From: Ipomoea triloba
Lineage: Eukaryota; Streptophyta; Magnoliopsida; Solanales; Convolvulaceae
Direction of reading: 5' to 3'
DNA length: 64,000 bases
Assembly (NCBI RefSeq): GCF_003576645.1
Contig: NC_044925.1
Span: 14,574,794 to 14,638,793 of the forward strand
Shown here: positions 56,367 to 64,000 of the stretch, one piece after another
Numbering within the stretch: position 1 is the stretch's first letter
Layout of the letters: each line of letters opens with the position of its first letter
The notes under the pieces: model-generated
What the model was told of the DNA's origin: nothing
Seen by the model: only the letters and a program-made list of their open reading frames with translations
The model's database searches: none
Made by a program: the position numbers and the translations under genes

Positions 56367-56776
56367 TAAATAGAGGTGTTTCCTTAGCAGTTTATGTCAT
56401 CAACTTCTTCATGGAGAAGAAGAAAGGAAAAGATGATGTACCATTATGGTATAGATGAAGGAAATCGGCAGCTAAGTCCAAAGACTTTCAAGGAGAAAAC
56501 TATCCAGAATCAACTAAGGGTGAACAGATTGCGGAGCTTCCTGATAATCCAAGCAAGCATCCTATTCCCATCCAAGGTGAATGGATCCCCAAATGCGAGG
56601 AGATCCACAACGGTGGGATACTGGAATCAGGAGAAGAGTCTCGTATAAGTGGGACTCTTACAGCTGCACATTCCAGAAAAGGATCTCCCTCAACCAAATG
56701 GAGAACCAAGGGAAAGGGAGAAGGAGCCTGTGAGGAGTGCAGCAGCGGAGAGGTAGAGAAGAACAAGAAGAATTAG
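56367..56776 (+). pseudogene. TATA box and start of env-like frame after pol
   Basis: GGCTATAAATAGAGG at about 56367 is a canonical plant TATA box located just past pol. From ATG 56411 a Lys/Glu-rich frame of about 121 codons runs to TAG near 56776, with one internal TGA (CGA to TGA). An overlapping frame from 56394 to 56648 is probably a shadow. By position it is the beginning of the env-like region of element Y. No similarity to the frame at 45738-47599 is obvious. Confidence 0.5.
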
Positions 56777-57593
56777 CCACCTCTAGTTCTGTAACTAGAT
56801 TAAATAGGACTGTAGATGGCTAGTTCCTTCTCTGACATTAGATTCCTATATGGCTATCCAAGGCCAAACAAAAGTTTCTAGGGAATCTAATAGTACATTG
56901 ATTCATATGTAATGTATCTGGAAATCACTAAATAAACTTAAGAAAATGCTCCAAGTGATATCTTTTGGATGAATCAATCTTGTTCTTTTTGCAATCTGTG
57001 TTCGAAAGGTAGTTCGAGAGATACTCATTCAGTTTGCCTATATACGATATGTCTCGAAGAAGGGGAGTTCGAGAGATCACTTCGAAAGATAACAAACAGA
57101 TTCTATATGTATCTCAAAAATTGAGGAATAAGGAGGGTTAGGGATCAATCACTCAGGGGGAAGATCCTTAACCACTTGAACATGTTGCCATGGGTTCAAC
57201 CAGGTCAAGACGGAGGAATAAGGAGGTTTAGGGATCAATCACTCAGGGCGAAGATCCTTAAACTAGTACAGCCGAGTGTTCACCTTCGAGAGGTGAACCT
57301 GATATGTTCAACGGATATATGTGGAACGGCTAATTTGGAAATTAATGTTAGCCATGTGGTCTTCGGTTACTGACGGTTTTCCAAGTTTTAAGGGCACTAT
57401 CTTGATTAGTGGGAGCATGCTTATAAAGTTATCTTATCTTATAACCCACTTTTAAATCTTAAACCGTCCCATACTTTCCCAAAAATACCCTTACCATATC
57501 TTATACACATAACCGTTATAGAAGGGCATTTCTGACATTTCACCTTGTTTAAATTAACCGGGATCCTAATTCGGGTGAAACTCACAACCCTAC
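56777..57593. other. Non-coding tail with 50-bp direct repeat
   Basis: No supported gene. GAGGAATAAGGAGG...GATCCTTAA occurs twice, about 92 bp apart (57122 and 57214). Several TTCGAGAGAT words like those in the copia LTR (57012-57085) suggest the first part still belongs to element Y. Confidence 0.5.
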
Positions 57594-58879
57594 TGACGAT
57601 ATGTTTGTATGGGGTGAGTGCGAATGTGAAGGTGTAAAGTTGTAAAACGAAGAGTCAAGACTCCCCGAGTGTCGTGTCTCTCAAGGATGACGAATGGGAA
57701 TCGAATGGGTATGATGGCATCTAAGAGGTGGAAGGAAAAGAGTTACTGGAATGGCTAGGAGTTGGATTCATTGGTAAAAGAGTAAGGTTGGTAAAAGGTG
57801 GTGTGAAGTAAAGAAAAGTAAAGAGGAGATTGGGGCTTTAGGCTTTTCCATGTAGTTTATCTTTGGTTGGTTTTGTGAATGCAAGTTGTGGAATAGACTA
57901 GGGAGTTCATGGCACACTACCAAGTGACGTCACACTTTGGACTCCCACATCCTCATTCGGTTGGGGCATTTCATCGAGCACTTTGTCTACCACTCCTCTC
58001 GGGTCTTGTCCTTTCAGACTAAGAGCGGAGATGTGGGTGAGTGAGACTCGTGGGTGGCCGCTATCGCGCGCACACTCACTTCCTTTGGGTTTGCTACCTA
58101 ATGTGGCCACAAAAGGCACAAAGCTTAAAGAACATCATCCACACAAGTTTAACATCCAACAAGCAAGAAATTCACAAATCAAAACAATAATATTAAACAT
58201 CCACATAGATCTACCATGGGGCCACCAATCCCCTATCTAATCTACTCTAGCATACTAAGAAACAAGAAAAGGAAAAGGAAATTCAAAGAAACAAGTATCG
58301 AATTAGAAATTGAAGAGAATGGTTACCACCCCTTGAAAAAGGGGATCTTACAACCTTGATCTTGAATCCCAATCTTCCTTCTTGCCCTTGATCTATTCTA
58401 ACTATGAATGGAAGGAATTTTCCCCCAAAAGGGGAGAAAACCCTCTAGATCTAACTATCCTATTCTATCAATTTTCTGATCTAAAACTCTCCTCCCTCCC
58501 TTAGGTTTAGGGCAAAATGGATTTATATAGGTGACAAAGAAAAGGAACAAATTTCCCAAAATAGCCCTTGGCCCGACCACACTTGCTCATACGCGTGTGA
58601 GTGGCGTGGTGGCTCTCTGGAATAATTCCACGCCCAGCCACACGCGTGTGAGGCTGCATGGGGCGCTACTGCATTTCGGCTTGTTTGTCTTTTGCTCTAT
58701 TTCAGCTTCAAATCCCTCTCCAACATGTGAAATACTTCAAAACTCTTTCTGGAAATGTTATTAGAAGAAATTGATCGCATTTGAGCTGAAATGCATGCAA
58801 TTGTTGTAATTGGATGTCAAAACGATGCGCGTTTAATCTAATAGAGACCCCTTATAAGTGCTATCCTTGGTGCTTATCA
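57594..58879 (-). repeat. LTR I (3' LTR, minus, E-family)
   Basis: On the minus strand TGATAAGCACC (58879) to ATCGTCA (57594). Contains the cassette 58576-58664 and TATA CTATATAAAT (58521-58530). Confidence 0.82.
58576..58664 (-). promoter_or_regulatory. Double palindrome cassette, LTR I
   Basis: One perfect CACACGCGTGTG, one decayed (CATACGCGTGTG), with a GGAATAATTCC spacer, about 46 bp upstream of the TATA box. Confidence 0.6.
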
Positions 58880-58917
58880 AAGTTTCCACACTTAAACCTT
58901 GCTTGTCCTCAAGCAAG
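58880..58917 (-). other. PPT and pre-PPT hairpin, element I
   Basis: Minus strand: CTTGCTTG-AGGA-CAAGCAAG (58898-58917), then TTTAAGTGTGGAAACTT against the LTR. Repeated at +1924 by the assembly duplication. LTR C begins 20 bp further on. Confidence 0.82.
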
Positions 58918-58937
58918 CATAGTTTTCTAAGAACTAA

Positions 58938-60666
58938 TGTAAGACCCCAAATTTCAACTCTTACATAAATTACAAATCAATAATAATACATTGCGGAAGC
59001 TTACATCTTATCAGCAGAAAACTGGGTGCTACCGCCACACCTAGAGTGAATTCTATCACCTCTTGACAAACTCCACTCTAAGTGCACAGGCTAAACTTAC
59101 AACATTAACAATAATCCCTGTCTACATCAAAGAGTAGACCCCAACCTCAACTTCCATCTTATTCAAAGTTCTTCGGGCTGCAGGAGCCCACGCTAGACTG
59201 CATCTGATAAGGAACACATCGAAGTGTAGTTAGCACGACGGCTAAGTAAGGAAATCCATTGTCACTTAAAAGTAGACAAAGGTTTGAAAACACAAATAAT
59301 TTGGAAGTTCGTAAAGTTTTTACCCATGATTTGAAAACCTACCTGCAACCAAATGATACACAGATAGTATAGTAGCGTATATAAGTTAAATCATGTAAAG
59401 TTTTCTCAGTTAAATACAATGGCATAACTGCCGCTCAAATCATTTTCATGTCCTTTCAGACAAGTTTGCAAAACTTTCATTTCCAGGAATTTCATCATTT
59501 TTGTCTCAAAGAGAGTTCAACAGCACACTTCAGTGCTCGGAATTCATCACATTTCGCTTTTCGATATAGTTACAGAGTAACTATAATTTTCATGGTCAGA
59601 AATTCACTTAGTTTCCCCTAAGTAAGCACGAGGCTTTCTTTTTGAATATTTCTCAATTCCCCACCTTTGGAGTATTTTCATAACTCCCTCTCTTCTCAGC
59701 GAATAGACTTCGCTCTGCAGTATGAATTGATCATACAAACCTCGGGCCGTGGCATTTCCAGCCTTCCCGTAGGTCTCCTTATCCCAACCTCGGGCCATGG
59801 CACTCCAGCCCTCTCGTAGGTCCACCCTTATTCCAACCCCGGGCCGTGGCATTTAAGCCTTTTCGTAGGTCTCCACCTTATTCCAGAAACTAAGGGTTTG
59901 AAAACATGATCCTTCCTTCAGTTTTTCTTTCTTAAATCATTTCTTTTGGACATATTTCACAATTGAGTCCAATACTTAAAATTGGCTACCTCATTAGCCC
60001 CTGAAGGATTTTCAAAATACTTTCAGTGCCCGCAGGCTTTTCAAACACCATTTTCTCATCATTCTCACGTAGAGTGCCCACTCACTAAAAGTGGTATTTT
60101 TCCCTCAAAAAAAATAAGGTCTTGACAACCTGTATAGCATACGTTCTTCAACGTAAGTTTTCATAAACATTTTACGTGCCCAAAGGCTTTTCAAGCATAG
60201 CTCAAGTACGAGCAAAAATTGGAAGAAAACACAACTGAACACAAGCTGGTCACTCATCGGATACTTATATATTCTACTAACACTACATATCTCCATTCCC
60301 AATACTTATTCCTTATCATGAACTTCAGTCCATCTTACAATCCAATCATCATCGGTAATCCATAATCATGGTTCCACCATTAACTAATAATAGATAGTTA
60401 TCCTTGTCACTATCGACATCAACAACTTCCACCATGATCAACACCATTTAGATCATAACTTGAGGATATCGCACATCCATAATCGATACTTAGTCACCCA
60501 TAATCCAACAATTGACCTTAATCACTCTTAAGCATTAATTATTGTCATTAGTAACTACTAACCTTGTAATCCATCATCGACAACAAGTCAACAACATTAT
60601 AACATCATTATCAAGTCATCGAAAGCATTAACACCATTATTAACCATAATCCATAATTCTCCATTA
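58938..60666 (-). repeat. LTR C (chromovirus, minus)
   Basis: Its 3' end (GGGGTCTTACA on the minus strand) is at 58938, inserted in element I. It has the palindrome (59230-59245), the acceptor block, a three-copy GC-rich repeat (59742-59885) and AT-rich sequence. The LTR ORF is reduced to MQSSVGSCSP plus four codons and a stop (59159-59203). No PBS is seen on its left, so it is a solo or 3' LTR. Confidence 0.8.
59159..59203 (-). pseudogene. Remnant of LTR ORF in LTR C
   Basis: ATG directly after TTATCAG on the minus strand; 14 codons starting MQSSVGSCSP, then TAA. The C-terminal conserved blocks are absent. The assembly copy is at 61083-61127. Confidence 0.6.
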
Positions 60667-60667
60667 N

Positions 60668-62582
60668 TCTTTCTGGAAATGTTATTAGAAGAAATTGATC
60701 GCATTTGAGCTGAAATGCATGCAATTGTTGTAATTGGATGTCAAAACGATGCGCGTTTAATCTAATAGAGACCCCTTATAAGTGCTATCCTTGGTGCTTA
60801 TCAAAGTTTCCACACTTAAACCTTGCTTGTCCTCAAGCAAGCATAGTTTTCTAAGAACTAATGTAAGACCCCAAATTTCAACTCTTACATAAATTACAAA
60901 TCAATAATAATACATTGCGGAAGCTTACATCTTATCAGCAGAAAACTGGGTGCTACCGCCACACCTAGAGTGAATTCTATCACCTCTTGACAAACTCCAC
61001 TCTAAGTGCACAGGCTAAACTTACAACATTAACAATAATCCCTGTCTACATCAAAGAGTAGACCCCAACCTCAACTTCCATCTTATTCAAAGTTCTTCGG
61101 GCTGCAGGAGCCCACGCTAGACTGCATCTGATAAGGAACACATCGAAGTGTAGTTAGCACGACGGCTAAGTAAGGAAATCCATTGTCACTTAAAAGTAGA
61201 CAAAGGTTTGAAAACACAAATAATTTGGAAGTTCGTAAAGTTTTTACCCATGATTTGAAAACCTACCTGCAACCAAATGATACACAGATAGTATAGTAGC
61301 GTATATAAGTTAAATCATGTAAAGTTTTCTCAGTTAAATACAATGGCATAACTGCCGCTCAAATCATTTTCATGTCCTTTCAGACAAGTTTGCAAAACTT
61401 TCATTTCCAGGAATTTCATCATTTTTGTCTCAAAGAGAGTTCAACAGCACACTTCAGTGCTCGGAATTCATCACATTTCGCTTTTCGATATAGTTACAGA
61501 GTAACTATAATTTTCATGGTCAGAAATTCACTTAGTTTCCCCTAAGTAAGCACGAGGCTTTCTTTTTGAATATTTCTCAATTCCCCACCTTTGGAGTATT
61601 TTCATAACTCCCTCTCTTCTCAGCGAATAGACTTCGCTCTGCAGTATGAATTGATCATACAAACCTCGGGCCGTGGCATTTCCAGCCTTCCCGTAGGTCT
61701 CCTTATCCCAACCTCGGGCCATGGCACTCCAGCCCTCTCGTAGGTCCACCCTTATTCCAACCCCGGGCCGTGGCATTTAAGCCTTTTCGTAGGTCTCCAC
61801 CTTATTCCAGAAACTAAGGGTTTGAAAACATGATCCTTCCTTCAGTTTTTCTTTCTTAAATCATTTCTTTTGGACATATTTCACAATTGAGTCCAATACT
61901 TAAAATTGGCTACCTCATTAGCCCCTGAAGGATTTTCAAAATACTTTCAGTGCCCGCAGGCTTTTCAAACACCATTTTCTCATCATTCTCACGTAGAGTG
62001 CCCACTCACTAAAAGTGGTATTTTTCCCTCAAAAAAAATAAGGTCTTGACAACCTGTATAGCATACGTTCTTCAACGTAAGTTTTCATAAACATTTTACG
62101 TGCCCAAAGGCTTTTCAAGCATAGCTCAAGTACGAGCAAAAATTGGAAGAAAACACAACTGAACACAAGCTGGTCACTCATCGGATACTTATATATTCTA
62201 CTAACACTACATATCTCCATTCCCAATACTTATTCCTTATCATGAACTTCAGTCCATCTTACAATCCAATCATCATCGGTAATCCATAATCATGGTTCCA
62301 CCATTAACTAATAATAGATAGTTATCCTTGTCACTATCGACATCAACAACTTCCACCATGATCAACACCATTTAGATCATAACTTGAGGATATCGCACAT
62401 CCATAATCGATACTTAGTCACCCATAATCCAACAATTGACCTTAATCACTCTTAAGCATTAATTATTGTCATTAGTAACTACTAACCTTGTAATCCATCA
62501 TCGACAACAAGTCAACAACATTATAACATCATTATCAAGTCATCGAAAGCATTAACACCATTATTAACCATAATCCATAATT
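60668..62582 (-). repeat. Assembly duplicate of 58744-60658
   Basis: Offset exactly 1924. It includes the tail of LTR I, the PPT hairpin and LTR C, and begins right after a single N at 60667. Since host flank and insertion are both copied without visible change, an unmerged contig overlap is the likely cause. Confidence 0.85.
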
Positions 62583-62717
62583 NNNNNNNNNNNNNNNNNN
62601 NNNNNNNNNNNNNNNNNNNNNNNNNNNNNNNNNNNNNNNNNNNNNNNNNNNNNNNNNNNNNNNNNNNNNNNNNNNNNNNNNNNNNNNNNNNNNNNNNNNN
62701 NNNNNNNNNNNNNNNNN
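62583..62717. other. Assembly gap of 135 N
   Basis: A run of N within LTR C. An open frame crossing it is meaningless. Confidence 1.
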
Positions 62718-62953
62718 TAATAGTTCCTAATCACCATTTTAATCACTAATCACCACCCTTAACCATAATTCATAGTTGATTTCCACCTTAAATCAATAAA
62801 CCATAACCCATATGCACAATTACCCTCATTAGTCTTAACCCATCAATATTGTAATCCTTACTTATTTATGATGCCCATAACTCATATTTAGTCCACAATT
62901 TCTCACCTTCAACAACTTACCCATCTATACTTAACATAAATCTTTAGTCCTTA
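62718..62953 (-). repeat. LTR C continuation, AT-rich
   Basis: CCATAA/TTAATC-rich sequence like the zone before the gap. LTR D interrupts it at 62954. Confidence 0.6.
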
Positions 62954-64000
62954 TGTAACACCCCAATTTTCAACTCTTACATTTATTACAAAATCCGTAA
63001 TAAAACGCTGCGGAAGCTTACATCATATCAACAGAAAACCGGGTGCTACCGCCACACCTAGAGTGAATTCTATCACCTCTTTGACAAACTCCACTCTAAG
63101 TGCACAGGCTAAACTTACAACATTAATAACAATCCCTGTCTACATCAAAGAGTAGACCTCAACCTGTACTTCCCTTCTATTCCGAGCTCATCGGCTACAG
63201 GGGCCCACACTAATCTGCAACTGATAAGAAACACATTGAAGTGCAGTTAGCGCGACGGCTAAGTAAGGAAATCCGATGTCACTCAAAAGTAGACAAAGGT
63301 TTGAAAACATAATCATTTGGAAAATAGTATATCGTTCAGTGAATCAAAATCCACTCGTCTCGTAAGACAAAATCATTTCTTTCTCAAAGACGTTACAGAG
63401 TAACTCTTTACTCATTTTTAAAACTTCCTTAGTTTCATATAGTAAGAGTGAGGCCTACAACCTCGGGCCATGGCACTCCAGCCCTCCCGTAGGTTCCTCC
63501 CTTATCCCAACCCCGGGCCGTGGCACTCAAGCCTTCCCGTGGGCACCTCTCCTTATCCCAACATGACGACATAACGGCGAATAGACTTCGCTCTAACAAT
63601 ATAATATAACGACCACTGGGCAAGGGCACTTAAAGCCACCCGTGGGTCAATCAAGGTCCTCCTCAACTTACTTTAGAAACTACGGTTTTGAAAACATGAT
63701 TCTTCCTTCAATTTTTCTTACTCAAATCATTTCTTTTGGACATATTTCACCAATGAGTCCAATATTTGAAATCGGCTACCTCTTTAGCCCCTGAAGGATT
63801 TTCAAACATCATTTTCTCAAACAATAAGGTTTTGACAACCTTTATATCAAAATAGCATACGTTTTTCAACGTAAGTTTTCATAAACATTTTTGGATACAC
63901 TTCATATGTCCATCTCACACTTAAAATCAACCAACATCCTTAACTATCGTCCTCAACAACTTCCACTATGATCAACACCATTAGATCATAACTTGAGGAT
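62954..64000 (-). repeat. LTR D (chromovirus, minus), runs off window
   Basis: Its 3' end (GGGGTGTTACA on the minus strand) is at 62954. It is related to LTR C but diverged. It retains the TTAGC/GCTAA palindrome (with CGTCGC loop), the acceptor TTATCAG and the GC-rich repeats (63455-63640). The ORF start is TTG instead of ATG (63218-63220) and a stop follows ten codons later. Confidence 0.78.

Noticed and set aside
59604..59852. 82-codon minus-strand frame (repeated at 61528)
   Set aside because: Derived from the GC-rich tandem repeat of LTR C; not conserved in B or D.
62564..62746. Open frame across the N run
   Set aside because: Mostly undefined bases.

Overview
This window is retrotransposon-packed heterochromatin from a flowering plant. 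Everything recognisable belongs to plant LTR retrotransposons: Ty3/gypsy elements primed by initiator-Met tRNA with a C-terminal chromodomain (Tekay/Del-like), Ty3/gypsy elements primed by tRNA-Asp (Athila-like and non-autonomous relatives), and Ty1/copia elements with a trailing env-like frame (SIRE/Maximus-like). I found no host gene, rRNA, tRNA gene or CRISPR array. The species cannot be named from the sequence.

Layout. 1-2634: minus-strand copia element (gag plus LTR), running off the left edge. 2640-3035 and 14143-16137: two halves of one minus-strand Athila element (gag, PBS, LTR), split by chromovirus element A (3041-14142, two ~3.5 kb LTRs, TSD TTGCC). 16138-17124: tandem repeats and unclassified DNA. 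17125-25594: element E (minus, tRNA-Asp primed, one large ORF and no pol), split by solo LTR S (23128-25537, TSD TCCAC). 25595-34112: chromovirus element B, with 12 in-frame stops and a truncated 3' LTR. 34285-38003: LTR and 3' part of element F, a relative of E. 38004-39290: LTR G (plus), joined at its PBS to the antisense integrase of Athila-like element H (39291-44895, minus). 44896-45737: fragment of an E-type element (plus). 45738-49532: copia env-like frame, polypurine tract and LTR. 49534-56776: copia LTR, gag, pol and the start of an env-like frame. 57594-58937: LTR and 3' end of element I. 58938-64000: two nested minus-strand chromovirus LTRs (C and D).

Three single-N positions (9330, 49533, 60667) mark assembly joins. 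One hides about 1.2 kb of pol; the other two are each followed by a near-perfect copy of preceding sequence (1.24 kb and about 1.9 kb).

The most interesting signals are: (1) a protein-coding frame inside the chromovirus LTRs, conserved between divergent families with synonymous changes and preceded by a good splice acceptor; (2) a hairpin with constant apex G-RGGA-C and varying stem just before the polypurine tract of every Ty3/gypsy 3' end seen here; (3) a double cassette built on the palindrome CACACGCGTGTG just upstream of the TATA box in five tRNA-Asp-type LTRs, with extra copies in internal regions.
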